From NCBI RefSeq assembly GCF_031583595.1, contig NZ_CP134145.1:1240001-1304000 (forward strand): DNA of 64,000 bases, read 5' to 3'. Positions 1 through 9,773 of this stretch are shown piece after piece. The notes under the pieces were generated by a model. The model was not told the origin of the DNA. It made no database searches and saw nothing but the letters and a program-made list of their open reading frames with translations. Made by a program: the position numbers and the translations under genes. This DNA comes from Thalassotalea psychrophila (lineage in GTDB: Bacteria > Pseudomonadota > Gammaproteobacteria > Enterobacterales > Alteromonadaceae). Within the stretch, counting starts at the first letter, position 1, and every line of letters begins with the position of its first letter.

Positions 1-531
1 CTAATTAAAAAAAATCTCATTGCACCAATAACAGCACTTTCACTCTTAACGTTATCAGCACCATCTTTAGCGAATATTTATATTGGCGCCGGCGCTTATA
101 AATCTGAAACGGAAGGGGTACCAGCAAACGATGACGAAGAAGTATCAGCTTTCTTTTTAGGATATAACATAGTTGATAGCAATATTTTCATGTTTTCTGT
201 TGAAGGAGGTTATTATGATTTAGGCAGCTTTAAAGGAACTGCCAACGGTGATGATTATAAGTCTGAAGCAGAAGCATACACAATTGCTGGTGTTGCTTAC
301 CTCCCTGTAGGCCCTTTTATTGAACTCTATGGAAAAGTTGGTATTGCTATGGTTGAAGGTGAAACCGTGATTAATGGAGATAAATATAGCGATGACGGCG
401 AAGAAGCTTTTGGTGGTTTAGGAATGTCGATTGATATTCTTGATACCGTAGACATTTATGCAGAATATTTAGTCTTTGATAATGAAATAGAGTCAGAAAT
501 GGCTGGCGTAGGTGTACGCTTAGCTTTCTAA
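1..531 (+). CDS. Outer-membrane beta-barrel protein, 5' end outside window
   Basis: The reading frame is open from the first base, so the start codon lies just upstream of the window. The visible N-terminus ends a signal peptide: a hydrophobic stretch finishing in SAPSLA, then a mature chain beginning NIYIGAGAY. The remaining roughly 150 residues are short alternating strands rich in glycine and tyrosine, and the chain ends in an aromatic residue (RLAF). That pattern is typical of small OmpA-like/porin-family outer-membrane barrels. The first methionine inside the frame (position 190) falls in the middle of the barrel and is not the start. No specific substrate or partner can be inferred. Confidence 0.75.
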   Translation, partial: LIKKNLIAPITALSLLTLSAPSLANIYIGAGAYKSETEGVPANDDEEVSAFFLGYNIVDSNIFMFSVEGGYYDLGSFKGTANGDDYKSEAEAYTIAGVAYLPVGPFIELYGKVGIAMVEGETVINGDKYSDDGEEAFGGLGMSIDILDTVDIYAEYLVFDNEIESEMAGVGVRLAF

Positions 532-550
532 GCAAAGTATTATGCTACAT

Positions 551-1240
551 CTATTTAGGCCAGCTTAATAACCAAGGTTGGCCTATCTCTTCTAGCTTAT
601 TTTTAAATTCTTCAGTTTGAAATAAAACACCTGTAGTAGGCAACTGCGTAAATTCAAACTGTTCAGCATACAATTCAAACTTTAACGCATAAGCATGTAA
701 GTAACCCCGATCAGAACGGTCACTGGGATTATAAATGGGATCGCCGGCTATGCTGCTGCCAATACTATTTAACGCCACTCTTATTTGATGAGTTTTGCCG
801 CTTAATGGCCGCACGATATACAATCTAACTTTTGGTAATAACGCATAAGAAAAAAATTGAGTTAACGCTGGATTGATCATGGTTCTTGCTAAACGCCAAC
901 TGCTACGCCTGCTTTTTTCCATATCACCTTTTATCCAACCTTGTTTCTTCTTAGGCTTGTCTTTACTGATTGCTAGATAAAATTTTTGAATTTTATGTTG
1001 TTCAAATAACTTACCTAGTTCTGTCGCGGTTAATTTGTTTTTTGCAAATAACACTATGCCAGAAGTCATTTTATCAAGACGATGAACTGGATATAGCTCT
1101 TTATAGTTTTGTGCCTGTTTAACAACATTAAACAGGCCGCTTCCTAGGTCGTCTTCATCATGAAAATTGAAGTTTTGTGCTTTGTTGACGACAACAAAGT
1201 CGTCATTTTCAAAAACAATTGCATAAGGTCGGGTGCTCAT
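551..1240 (-). CDS. RluA-family pseudouridine synthase (TIGR01621-like)
   Basis: A 229-residue protein isomerising uridine to pseudouridine in RNA. The catalytic motif HRLDKMTSGIVLFAKN, with the invariant Asp of the RluA family, lies near residues 53-68, and KTHQIRVAL near 148-156 is the second conserved family block. There is no S4 domain and the protein is short, as in the TIGR01621 subgroup. The RNA target (16S, 23S or tRNA) cannot be told from sequence. It lies 2 bp downstream of the antiporter gene on the same strand and is probably co-transcribed with it. Confidence 0.85.
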   Translation of the reverse strand: MSTRPYAIVFENDDFVVVNKAQNFNFHDEDDLGSGLFNVVKQAQNYKELYPVHRLDKMTSGIVLFAKNKLTATELGKLFEQHKIQKFYLAISKDKPKKKQGWIKGDMEKSRRSSWRLARTMINPALTQFFSYALLPKVRLYIVRPLSGKTHQIRVALNSIGSSIAGDPIYNPSDRSDRGYLHAYALKFELYAEQFEFTQLPTTGVLFQTEEFKNKLEEIGQPWLLSWPK

Positions 1241-1242
1241 AG

Positions 1243-2601
1243 CTAAACAGAAGCACCAACTATCAAGAAACCGATAATAGTTAATGTTGCAGCAAACAAT
1301 GAATATGGTAGTTGAGTTTTTACATGCTCAAAATGATCACAGCCACTAGCAATTGACGCGACAACGGTAGAATCTGAAATTGGTGATGCATGGTCGCCAA
1401 ATACGCCGCCACTTAATACCGCAGCGACTAAAAATGGCACTGGTAAACCTGTATCTAAAGCGATAGGAACAGCAATTGGTATTAACAAGGCAAATGTTCC
1501 CCAAGAGGTTCCTGTTGAAAATGCCATAATACCAGCAGCTAAGAATATGAGTGGTGCAATCAAAATGAGAGGAAAGTCAGCAGTTATTAAACTACTCACA
1601 TAAGTACCCGTTCCAAGTGCTTTAATCGCATCGCCAAAGGCAAAAGACAAGACTAAAATGATAACGGCGGGTAGCATATTTTTTATGCCTGTAGTAAAAC
1701 CGTTAGCAAGCTCTTTTACGGTTAACAATTTATAAGCAAAGATCATTACTATTAATAATGCCAATGCTGAAACTATGGCGACAAATACTGAAAATGAACC
1801 TGAGCCACGACGAATATCGCCATCTCCAGTTATCCATAATAACACTAATGTTAATACCAATAGACTGATCATTGGTATCCACATTACTCGAGCTTTTGCC
1901 GGTTTAATGTATTGAGTATCAGTTGGTGCTTCAGCTAGGCTTTCACATTTTGCCATTGGTCCATAAACTTTGCCGCTGTACGCTGTATAATAAGCAAGAA
2001 GCACGGCAATAATCGCATAGAAGTTATAGGTTAACGTACCAAGTAATACGCTTATTGGATCTTCCAAGTTATAGCCATCTAACAAACCCAATAAGTATGC
2101 ACCCCAGCCATTAATTAGAAATAACACACTAATTGGCGAACAAGTTGAATCAAGAAGGTAGGCTAATTTGGCTCGGCTAATACCATGTTGGTCAAAAAGT
2201 TTTTGCGACGCCATACCACCAGAAAACATACTTAAATTTGTATCGGTGAATATCGTAGTACCTACTATGGTTGGTAATAAGGTTGCTTGTCGTTTAGTTT
2301 TTACCAAGCTTAGGTTCGCCAAATTATCAATAAAACCCTGCACTGCACCTGAGCGGTTCATTAATTCAACTAAGGCGCCAATTAATAAACTAAAAGCAAT
2401 AATTTGAGCGTTGCCGGTAGAACTAAATACATTGCCAATTTCAGCGAGCGTATCAATACCTGCAGTTAACGGGTTCCAGCTGTCTAATAAGAGAAAACAT
2501 AAAAACAGGCCACTAATTAACGCTAAAATGGCATTTTTTCGCCAAATAGCAATAACAATAGCTAAAGCGGGGGGGAGTAAAGTAAAAGCTGAATCTTGCA
2601 T
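1243..2601 (-). CDS. Na+/H+ antiporter, NhaC family
   Basis: A 452-residue polytopic inner-membrane protein with about 11-12 hydrophobic segments. FSTGTSWGTFALLIPIAVPI near residues 362-381 and GGVFGDHASPISDSTVVAS near 399-417 match the conserved re-entrant blocks of NhaC/ArsB-type antiporters, and FTDTNLSMFSGG is another family block. It likely exchanges Na+ for H+, as expected in a marine bacterium. Substrate is inferred from family only; some NhaC-like proteins carry malate/lactate or amino acids. The ATG start follows directly from the hydrophobic N-terminus MQDSAFTLLPPALAIVIAIW. Confidence 0.82.
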   Translation of the reverse strand: MQDSAFTLLPPALAIVIAIWRKNAILALISGLFLCFLLLDSWNPLTAGIDTLAEIGNVFSSTGNAQIIAFSLLIGALVELMNRSGAVQGFIDNLANLSLVKTKRQATLLPTIVGTTIFTDTNLSMFSGGMASQKLFDQHGISRAKLAYLLDSTCSPISVLFLINGWGAYLLGLLDGYNLEDPISVLLGTLTYNFYAIIAVLLAYYTAYSGKVYGPMAKCESLAEAPTDTQYIKPAKARVMWIPMISLLVLTLVLLWITGDGDIRRGSGSFSVFVAIVSALALLIVMIFAYKLLTVKELANGFTTGIKNMLPAVIILVLSFAFGDAIKALGTGTYVSSLITADFPLILIAPLIFLAAGIMAFSTGTSWGTFALLIPIAVPIALDTGLPVPFLVAAVLSGGVFGDHASPISDSTVVASIASGCDHFEHVKTQLPYSLFAATLTIIGFLIVGASV

Positions 2602-2927
2602 AAACCTAGGTACTTAAAAAATTAAACAGTACTCACTGTACATGGCAAACTTAACTTGTTCAAAGAAATGTTTAAGATTACATGCCGTTAGTTACATTTA
2701 AAAACTCTTGTTTAAATATTGTGCTATAGACGTTAGCCTTATGTAAACCGGTAATAAATAATGGTTATTTGTTATAAGCTATTTGTCTGATTAAGCAGAA
2801 AAAAGGCTTGGAAGGTATTGAAAAATAATATACTTACCCCACATTTATTACTTAATGACTATAATAAGCAAATTGATGCATTTACTATGCAATTCATAAT
2901 AAAATCAATTTGTTTTCAGGGGTGACT
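2602..2927. other. Intergenic region upstream of gshA
   Basis: About 325 bp between the divergent antiporter and gshA genes. No convincing ORF or structured RNA was seen. It must hold both promoters; only the gshA-proximal one could be picked out. Confidence 0.5.
2873..2900 (+). promoter_or_regulatory. Candidate sigma-70 promoter of gshA
   Basis: TTGATG (2873-2878) and CATAAT (2895-2900) are separated by 16 bp and end 27 bp before the chosen gshA start. The match is good but unverified; AT-rich DNA gives many chance -10 boxes. Confidence 0.4.
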
Positions 2928-4496
2928 TTGACTTTCTCTATTTTAGATTTAACTAAAGCTTTTTCAGAAAAGCATTTATCTGCAATCGCCGGCGCACAGC
3001 GTGGTATCGAACGTGAAACGCTAAGAATAAGGCCTAATGGTAAATTATCAAGCCAAGGACATAATAAGGCATTAGGCTCGGCGCTAACTCATGAATACAT
3101 CACAACTGATTATTCTGAAAGCTTATTAGAGTTTATTACCCCAGTATCACCTTCAATTGATGAAACGTTGAATCAATTAAAAGATATTCAAAAATTTACT
3201 TTAGACAACATAGAAGGCGATAATTTTTGGCCTATGAGTATGCCATGTGCAGTCGTTGAACAAGACGAAGTAATGCTTGCACAATACGGCTCGTCAAATA
3301 TTGGAAAAATGAAAACAATTTATCGACAGGGTCTAAAGAATCGTTACGGCAGTATGATGCAGGTTATAGCCGGCATACATTTTAATTTTTCATTTTCATC
3401 TGAATTTTTTGAAAGCCTGCAAACAATAACCGGTGATACTCAACAAAAACAGGACTTCATTTCAGATCGTTATTTTTCATTAATCAGAAACTATAAACGC
3501 TATGGATGGTTAATTCCTTATTTATTCGGTAGTTCACCGGCGTTATGCCCGTCATTTTTACAAGGCAAACCGCAAAGTTTACCGTTTAAAAAAGCACCCG
3601 CAGGCTGTTTGTATCTAGAACACGCTACGTCACTTAGAATGAGCGACTTAGGCTATACAAATTCATCTCAGTCAGAGCTTCATATTTGTAATAACCATAT
3701 CGACGACTATGTTGAAGGTGTTCAAAAAGCGATTAATTTACCTTCTGCAGAGTTTGCTAAAATTGGCGTGAAAGTTGATGGTGAATATCAACAATTAAAT
3801 AGCAATATTTTACAAATTGAAAATGAACTTTACGCGCCTATTAGACCTAAACGAGTTGCTAAATCGGGACAAAAACCTTCAGATGCACTAAAAGAAGGTG
3901 GAGTTGAATACATAGAAGTTCGTGCAATGGATATTAATCCGTTTGTAAGCACCGGTATTAGTAAAGAGCAAATGTATTTCTTAGATGTATTTATTACCCT
4001 TTGTATGCTCAAAGATAGTCCAACAGTTTCGCCTGAGCAAAAGCAGGTATTCACTGATAATACAAACCTCGTTATTTTAGAGGGCCGTAAGCCGCAGCTA
4101 ACGTTAATTGATGCTGGACAAGAAAAAACGATACCGCAGTGGGGTAATGAAATTTTTGCTGAGATGAAATTAATTGCAGATTTATATGATAAAGCCTACG
4201 AGACTACTCAATATAGTACGGTTGTTGAAGCCGAACTAAATAAAATTAATGATCCAACTTTAACTCCATCGGCTCGAATCATTGATGAGTTATTAACTAC
4301 CGGTAAGGGTATTGTTACTTGGTCAATGGATTATGTGAAACAATATAATAAAGAAGCAAAAGAATATGATTACCAAGTGTTCAATGAAGATTTGTTTATT
4401 GAGTTAGCAAAAAAATCATTAGTAAAACAGCAAAATATTGAGACTGCAGACACCAAAAGTTTTGATGAGTTTTTAGCGGAATACTTTGAAAAATAA
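2928..4496 (+). CDS. gshA: Glutamate-cysteine ligase
   Basis: Catalyses ATP-dependent joining of glutamate and cysteine, the first step of glutathione synthesis. It is about 522 residues, matching the proteobacterial GshA length (E. coli is 518). The N-terminal block IAGAQRGIERETLRI is the GshA signature, and EYITTDYSESLLEFITP, YGSMMQVIAGIHFNFS and VEYIEVRAMDINPF are further family blocks. I place the start at TTG 2928 because AGGGG at 2918-2922 is a Shine-Dalgarno 5 bp upstream; an in-frame TTG at 2910 would lack one. A strong terminator follows at 4593, so it is probably monocistronic. Confidence 0.93.
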   Translation: MTFSILDLTKAFSEKHLSAIAGAQRGIERETLRIRPNGKLSSQGHNKALGSALTHEYITTDYSESLLEFITPVSPSIDETLNQLKDIQKFTLDNIEGDNFWPMSMPCAVVEQDEVMLAQYGSSNIGKMKTIYRQGLKNRYGSMMQVIAGIHFNFSFSSEFFESLQTITGDTQQKQDFISDRYFSLIRNYKRYGWLIPYLFGSSPALCPSFLQGKPQSLPFKKAPAGCLYLEHATSLRMSDLGYTNSSQSELHICNNHIDDYVEGVQKAINLPSAEFAKIGVKVDGEYQQLNSNILQIENELYAPIRPKRVAKSGQKPSDALKEGGVEYIEVRAMDINPFVSTGISKEQMYFLDVFITLCMLKDSPTVSPEQKQVFTDNTNLVILEGRKPQLTLIDAGQEKTIPQWGNEIFAEMKLIADLYDKAYETTQYSTVVEAELNKINDPTLTPSARIIDELLTTGKGIVTWSMDYVKQYNKEAKEYDYQVFNEDLFIELAKKSLVKQQNIETADTKSFDEFLAEYFEK

Positions 4497-4592
4497 ATTA
4501 TTTTCAAAAATATATAAATATTTTTGAACTAAATAGCAAAGTACTACTCATACAAAAGGTAAGACATTTTATTTCCTTATGAATGACATTTT

Positions 4593-4620
4593 AAACGCAT
4601 ATTTTTATGCGTTTTTTTTT
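4593..4620 (+). terminator. Rho-independent terminator of gshA
   Basis: An 8-bp stem AAACGCAT/ATGCGTTT (4593-4600 with 4607-4614), a 6-nt loop, and an unbroken T run continuing to about 4620. Confidence 0.85.
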
Positions 4621-4629
4621 GTTTTTTTA

Positions 4630-4768
4630 TCTATAACGCGCGAATACAGAATTTATACCATCCATGGTAATTCTAAGTTAAATCATCCATGATTTAAATT
4701 TTACGCCAACCATTGTTTGATTTTTGAACGATGTTAACTGCGGTTGGTCCGAATTTATTCGGACGTTA
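4630..4768. repeat. Dispersed palindromic repeat, copy A
   Basis: Contains GTCCGAAT-TT-ATTCGGAC (4747-4764), a CGCCAACCA block near 4703 pairing with GGTTGG near 4743, and an ACGCGCGAATA block near 4636. The same blocks in the same order occur on the opposite strand at 32285-32350. The element is non-coding and resembles the REP/MITE-like sequences common in Alteromonadales. Confidence 0.6.
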
Positions 4769-4902
4769 AAGAGTATTGATAGTGGGGCTAAAAAGTGTAG
4801 TTCAAGACAATTAAAATAAAACAAATTTATTTTGAACTTAATCAAATAAACATCGTCTTACCTATTGAAAGCAATTTTTCCCTGGACTGCTTTTGACTCT
4901 AT

Positions 4903-4935
4903 AAGCGCGTAATTTGATGTAACGCGCTTTTTTTT
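4903..4935 (+). terminator. Rho-independent terminator not attached to a gene
   Basis: Stem AAGCGCGT/ACGCGCTT (4903-4910 with 4922-4929) followed by eight T on the + strand. The nearest + strand gene, gshA, already has its own terminator at 4593. This hairpin therefore either backs that one up or ends a small transcript starting between 4620 and 4900. On the minus strand there is no T run, so it does not serve dxs. Confidence 0.7.
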
Positions 4936-4968
4936 ATGTGAAATTCCTTGGTTTAACTCGCCCTTTTT

Positions 4969-6834
4969 CTATGACGCGATAAAACCTTTAGCTTTAGCTA
5001 ATATGCCTTGTGCGTCTAATTCAAGCTCACTATGTATCTCATCTTGTGTACCATGTTTAATAAACTCATCAGGTATACCAATATTTAGCAATTTAGTGCC
5101 TAATTGATTAGCTAGAACATATTCATTCACTGCAGAGCCAGCGCCACCTGCAATAGCGTTATCTTCGACAGTAATAAAATGACTGTGAGTACTTGCCAAT
5201 TTTGATATTAATGCTTGATCTAGTGGCTTAACGAAACGCATATCAACTAAAGTAGCATCAAGTTCATCTGCTGTTTTTTGTGCCGCAGCTAACATGGTAC
5301 CAAATGATAAAATAGCTAGATTTTTACCTTCTCGTAATACTAAACCTTTACCAATTTCGATTGTTTCATTTATATCGGGTAATTCAACACCAATGGCAGT
5401 GCCACGAGGATATCTAACCGCAGCTGGGCCGTTATACCTATGGCCGGTACTAAGCATTAATCGACACTCAGCTTCGTTAGCTGGACACATAATTACAAGG
5501 TTTGGTATACAGCGCATAAACGATAAATCGAACGCTCCTTGATGAGTTGCTCCATCTGCGCCAACAATACCTGCACGGTCAATTGCAAATAAAACCGGTA
5601 AGTTTTGAATTGCCACATCGTGGATCAGTTGATCATAAGCGCGTTGTAAAAAGCTTGAATATATGGCAACAACAGGATTGTTTCCGCCAATTGCTAAACC
5701 TGCAGCAAAGGTGACCGCATGCTGTTCGGCAATGGCAACATCAAAATACTTATCAGGAAAGCGTTGGCTGAATTCAACCATACCAGAGCCTTCGCGCATG
5801 GCAGGAGTAACAGCAACAAGCTTGTTATCAACTTCTGCAGTTTCACATAACCAATCACCGAATATTTTTGAATAACTAGGTAGACTTGGAGCGCTTTTAG
5901 GCAAACTTTCACTCTCAGGATCAAATTTAGGTACCGCGTGATACTTGATCGGGTCTTGTTCTGCTTGCTCGTAACCTTTCCCTTTGGTGGTGATTACATG
6001 CAATATTTGTGGGCCTTTCAAGCCTTTCATATTACGAATGGTATCAACCATGCCATTTACATCGTGACCATCGATTGGTCCAATGTAATTAAAACCAAGC
6101 TCTTCAAAAAATGTTGAAGGTACAACCATACCTTTTAAATGCTCTTCAGCTTTTGAGGCTAATTCTTTAATTGGTGGAATCGAACCTAAGATACGCTTTG
6201 AGCTTTCTCTAAGGCCAGTATAAAGGCTACCTGATAATAACTTAGCTAAATGGTTATTCAATGCGCCAACGTTTTCTGAAATACTCATTTCATTATCGTT
6301 CAACACAATAAGCATGTCTTTGTGTATATCACCGCCATGATTTAATGCTTCAAATGCCATGCCAGCAGTCATCGCACCATCGCCAATTACGGCAACCGTT
6401 TTACGATTTTTGTTTTCTTTCTCAGCTGCAACAGCCATGCCTAACGCTGCAGAAATAGAGGTACTAGAATGACCGACACTTAATACATCATATTCACTTT
6501 CTTCGCGCCAAGGGAATGGGTGTAACCCATCTTTTTGGCGAATAGAATGCAGTTGATCACGACGACCGGTCAAAATTTTGTGTGGATAGGCCTGATGGCC
6601 AACATCCCAAATTAAATTATCAAACGGCGTGTTATATACATAATGTAGGGCAACGGTTAATTCTATTGCGCCTAGGCCTGAGGCAAAATGACCACTACTT
6701 TTACTTACTGAATTTAGCAAGTAGCTACGTAATTCATCACTAATTTGTTGAAGCTTTTCCTGAGAAAAGTCACGCAACTGCTCTGGCTTATCAATTTGCG
6801 CTAGTAATGGGTAATGAGACAAGTCTGTAGTCAT
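4969..6834 (-). CDS. dxs: 1-deoxy-D-xylulose-5-phosphate synthase
   Basis: A thiamine-diphosphate enzyme condensing pyruvate and glyceraldehyde-3-phosphate, the entry step of the MEP isoprenoid pathway. 621 residues, as in E. coli (620). The TPP-binding motif starts at [18 protein letters not shown] with NDN following. [31 protein letters not shown] and [17 protein letters not shown] are Dxs blocks. It is the last gene of the leftward xseB-ispA-dxs operon, starting 16 bp after ispA; this order is conserved across gammaproteobacteria. Confidence 0.97.
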   Translation of the reverse strand: MTTDLSHYPLLAQIDKPEQLRDFSQEKLQQISDELRSYLLNSVSKSSGHFASGLGAIELTVALHYVYNTPFDNLIWDVGHQAYPHKILTGRRDQLHSIRQKDGLHPFPWREESEYDVLSVGHSSTSISAALGMAVAAEKENKNRKTVAVIGDGAMTAGMAFEALNHGGDIHKDMLIVLNDNEMSISENVGALNNHLAKLLSGSLYTGLRESSKRILGSIPPIKELASKAEEHLKGMVVPSTFFEELGFNYIGPIDGHDVNGMVDTIRNMKGLKGPQILHVITTKGKGYEQAEQDPIKYHAVPKFDPESESLPKSAPSLPSYSKIFGDWLCETAEVDNKLVAVTPAMREGSGMVEFSQRFPDKYFDVAIAEQHAVTFAAGLAIGGNNPVVAIYSSFLQRAYDQLIHDVAIQNLPVLFAIDRAGIVGADGATHQGAFDLSFMRCIPNLVIMCPANEAECRLMLSTGHRYNGPAAVRYPRGTAIGVELPDINETIEIGKGLVLREGKNLAILSFGTMLAAAQKTADELDATLVDMRFVKPLDQALISKLASTHSHFITVEDNAIAGGAGSAVNEYVLANQLGTKLLNIGIPDEFIKHGTQDEIHSELELDAQGILAKAKGFIAS

Positions 6835-6850
6835 ATAAAATTAGTATTTC

Positions 6851-7741
6851 TTAATGTGCACGTTTAATAATAAACGTAGAAAAATTAGATAAGTTGCGTG
6901 TATTGTAGGGCAAAGCTTCTAAAGCTGAAAGTGCTTGTTGAAATAACTGTTGTTCTTTTTCTATTGCACCTTCTAAGCCTAACAACGCAGGATAAGTCGA
7001 TTTATTGGCATCTAAGTCAGAGCCTGCCGGTTTACCAAGAGTTTCTTCATTACTGGTAATATCAATAATATCGTCATGTACTTGATATGCCAAACCAATT
7101 TGCTGTGCAAATTGTTGTAAGCCTATAAAGGTTTGTTCAGGTAAGTCTTCACGACAACGCGCAGGCATTAAAATGGCAGCTTGTAATAAAGCCCCTGTTT
7201 TTAAACGATGAATGGTTTGTAAATGTTCAAGAGCTACTTTTTTATCTGTAGCAGCTAAATCCATTGCTTGGCCGCCACACATGCCTTGATACCCTGCAGC
7301 TGAACTTAACATTTGAATCAGTTTAATATGAGTGGCAGCACTAATATTTTTAAATTGATGATTTGAAATAATTTCAAACGCTAAAGTTTGCAAACTATCA
7401 CCAGCAAGTATCGCGGTAGCCTCGTCAAATTTAACATGACACGTTGGTTGACCACGGCGTAAATCATCATCATCCATTGCGGGTAAATCATCATGCAATA
7501 ATGAATAAGCATGGATACACTCTAAGGCGGCAGCAATAGGATCAATGTCTTCTAAATCTAAATCTAACATTTCTGCTGTAACATAGGCTAAGTATGGACG
7601 CATGCGTTTACCACCTATGAGTAAACCATAATTCATGGCATCAAACAGGCGTTGATCATTAATACTGATCTCAGCAAGTTTTTGCTTCAAAAAGTTATCT
7701 ATACGATTTTGGAATAATGATAAATTATCTAACTGGGACAC
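6851..7741 (-). CDS. ispA: Farnesyl diphosphate synthase (geranyltranstransferase)
   Basis: A prenyltransferase making C15 farnesyl diphosphate from IPP and DMAPP for quinones and undecaprenyl phosphate. 296 residues. The first aspartate-rich motif lies in LLHDDLPAMDDDDLRRG and the second in VHDDIIDIT; GGKRMRPYL and CGGQAMDL are also conserved. The start is GTG at 7741-7739, overlapping the xseB stop codon by one base (TAGTG), which indicates translational coupling within the operon. Confidence 0.96.
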   Translation of the reverse strand: MSQLDNLSLFQNRIDNFLKQKLAEISINDQRLFDAMNYGLLIGGKRMRPYLAYVTAEMLDLDLEDIDPIAAALECIHAYSLLHDDLPAMDDDDLRRGQPTCHVKFDEATAILAGDSLQTLAFEIISNHQFKNISAATHIKLIQMLSSAAGYQGMCGGQAMDLAATDKKVALEHLQTIHRLKTGALLQAAILMPARCREDLPEQTFIGLQQFAQQIGLAYQVHDDIIDITSNEETLGKPAGSDLDANKSTYPALLGLEGAIEKEQQLFQQALSALEALPYNTRNLSNFSTFIIKRAH

Positions 7742-7983
7742 TAATCTTGACTCTCGTTATCCGTAAATGGTTGCAATTGCTCTTCACCATTATTGTTTAA
7801 CAAAATTTGAATTTTTTGTTCTGCTTTACTTAATTTGCTTTGGCTAGCTTGGCTTAAAGATAAGCCTCGTTCAAATAACTTCATCGAATCTTCTAAAGAT
7901 AAATCACCTTGCTCAAGATCATCGACAATAGTTTCAAGCTCATTCATAGACTCTTCAAAGCTTTGATTTTCAGGTTTTTTCAC
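7741..7983 (-). CDS. xseB: Exodeoxyribonuclease VII small subunit
   Basis: An 80-residue acidic helical protein, the small subunit that binds the XseA catalytic subunit for single-strand DNA degradation. SFEESMNELETIVDDLEQGD followed by LSLEDSMKLFERG is the XseB signature. It is the first gene of the operon with ispA and dxs, the standard enterobacterial-type order. The large subunit XseA is not in this window. Confidence 0.95.
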   Translation of the reverse strand: MKKPENQSFEESMNELETIVDDLEQGDLSLEDSMKLFERGLSLSQASQSKLSKAEQKIQILLNNNGEEQLQPFTDNESQD

Positions 7984-8112
7984 GCTCGACTACCTTCAGT
8001 AACGTTGACATCTTTGATTGTTTAACAGCAAAGATAAAGCAAATTTAATTATTACAGTTATTTTACCTTGTATTTTACTTAATTGGTATAAACTTAAACC
8101 CCGCAAATTGCA

Positions 8113-8140
8113 TTACTTCATACATTTGTTGGTGTATAAT
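8113..8140 (+). promoter_or_regulatory. Candidate sigma-70 promoter of thiI
   Basis: A perfect TATAAT at 8135-8140 with TTACTT at 8113-8118, spacing 16, ends 30 bp before the thiI ATG and lies in the gap divergent to xseB. Confidence 0.5.
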
Positions 8141-8170
8141 GCGCCCGTTTTTAATTAATTGGTTTTTATA

Positions 8171-9634
8171 ATGAAATTTATCATTAAATTGCAGGCAGAA
8201 ATTGCCATGAAGTCGCGCCCTGTACGTAAGCGTTTTACTAAACTGTTAAATGGCAGCATTAAAAATGTATTGCGCCGTTTAGATGAAGACGTACGTACTC
8301 AATTGAACTGGGACAATATCGAAGTTACCAGTAAAAATATTTCGCCTGAAAACCGTTTGCAGTTAATTGAAGCATTACAATGTATCCCTGGAATTGCTCA
8401 CTTTTTAGAAGTTCAGCAATTTGAATTTACCGACAAGCACGATATTTTTGAAAAAACTCTAGCCGTTCATGGCAAAAATATTGAAAACAAAAGTTTTTGT
8501 GTACGGGCTAAACGTTTAGGTGAACATGATTTCTCATCATTAGAATTAGAACAATATGTTGGTGGTGGCTTAAATCAAAATGTTGAGTCAGCTCGTGTGC
8601 AACTTAAAAAACCAGACGTAACTGTTCGCATTGAAGTTAAAAACGATAAATTATTAATAGTAACCAATCGTCATGACGGCCTTGGCGGTTTTCCAATTGC
8701 TACTCAAGAAGACGTATTATCTTTAATGTCAGGTGGTTTTGACTCGGGTGTTGCCAGTTATCAAATGATTAAAAAAGGCACTAGAACGCATTATTGTTTC
8801 TTTAATTTAGGCGGCTCTGCGCACGAAGTTGGCGTTAAACAAGTTAGCTATTACTTATGGAATAAATTTGGCTCTTCACATAAAGTTAAATTTTTTGCCG
8901 TAGATTTTGAACCTGTCGTTGCTGAGATCCTTGAAAAAGTTGAAAACGGTCAAATGGGCGTTATCTTAAAACGTATGATGATGCGAGCAGCAGCACAAAT
9001 TGCTGAAAAAACTGGTATTCAAGCGTTAATTACTGGTGAAGCATTAGGTCAGGTTTCTAGTCAAACATTAACCAACTTAAATGTTATCGACAGAGTTACC
9101 GAAACTTTGATCCTTCGTCCATTAGCAGCCTATGATAAGCAAGATATTATCGATATAGCGCGCAAAATTGGCACTGAAGATTTTGCTAAAACTATACCTG
9201 AATATTGTGGCGTGATTTCACAAAAGCCAACAGTTAAAGCTATTCTGTCAAAAATTGAAGCTGAAGAAGCTAACTTTGATATGAGCATACTTGATCAAGT
9301 TGTTGCTGATACTCGTATGCAGGATATTCGTGATATCGCTACCGAGACAGAAGCAGAAGTGAATACTGTTTCACAAATTGAAACCGTTGATAGTGCTGGT
9401 CATGACAATGTGATTGTTGATATTCGTAGCCCTGAAGAAGAAGACGCTAACCCACTAGATTTTGATGGAATTGATGTTAAACACATTCCATTTTACAAAT
9501 TAGCTACTCAATTTGGTGACTTGCCAAAAGATAAAACCTATCTGTTATATTGTGACCGAGGCGTAATGAGTAAGCTGCAAGCTTTATACCTACACGATAA
9601 TGGCTTTAATAACGTAAAAGTTTATCGTCCTTAA
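8171..9634 (+). CDS. thiI: tRNA 4-thiouridine synthetase / thiamine thiazole sulfur carrier ThiI
   Basis: Adenylates U8 of tRNA and transfers sulfur from IscS persulfide to make s4U; it also feeds sulfur to thiamine thiazole synthesis. 487 residues from ATG 8171, which aligns with the family start MKFIIKL (an upstream in-frame TTG at 8159 is less likely). Order: N-terminal ferredoxin-like and THUMP domains, then the PP-loop SGGFDSG near 187-193, then a C-terminal rhodanese domain with catalytic Cys461 in YCDRGVMS. Cys346 in PEYCGV matches the second conserved cysteine. It is therefore the long, rhodanese-containing form found in gammaproteobacteria. Confidence 0.96.
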   Translation: MKFIIKLQAEIAMKSRPVRKRFTKLLNGSIKNVLRRLDEDVRTQLNWDNIEVTSKNISPENRLQLIEALQCIPGIAHFLEVQQFEFTDKHDIFEKTLAVHGKNIENKSFCVRAKRLGEHDFSSLELEQYVGGGLNQNVESARVQLKKPDVTVRIEVKNDKLLIVTNRHDGLGGFPIATQEDVLSLMSGGFDSGVASYQMIKKGTRTHYCFFNLGGSAHEVGVKQVSYYLWNKFGSSHKVKFFAVDFEPVVAEILEKVENGQMGVILKRMMMRAAAQIAEKTGIQALITGEALGQVSSQTLTNLNVIDRVTETLILRPLAAYDKQDIIDIARKIGTEDFAKTIPEYCGVISQKPTVKAILSKIEAEEANFDMSILDQVVADTRMQDIRDIATETEAEVNTVSQIETVDSAGHDNVIVDIRSPEEEDANPLDFDGIDVKHIPFYKLATQFGDLPKDKTYLLYCDRGVMSKLQALYLHDNGFNNVKVYRP

Positions 9635-9657
9635 ATAAACAAAATTTTAATATAATA

Positions 9658-9691
9658 AAGCCCTAAGTAAACAATTGCTTAGGGCTTTTTT
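9658..9691 (+). terminator. Rho-independent terminator of thiI
   Basis: A 10-bp perfect stem AAGCCCTAAG/CTTAGGGCTT with a 10-nt loop and a T run, 24 bp after the thiI stop codon. Confidence 0.9.
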
Positions 9692-9773
9692 GTTGCTTTT
9701 ATTAGGTTCTGCTGAAGAAAGTTTTTAATTATCAACTAAAATATATGTACTTTCTTAATTAAGTAGGTGACTT

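Noticed and set aside
2910..2927. gshA start at the upstream TTG
   Set aside because: The Shine-Dalgarno AGGGG would lie inside the coding region; the TTG at 2928 has correct spacing.
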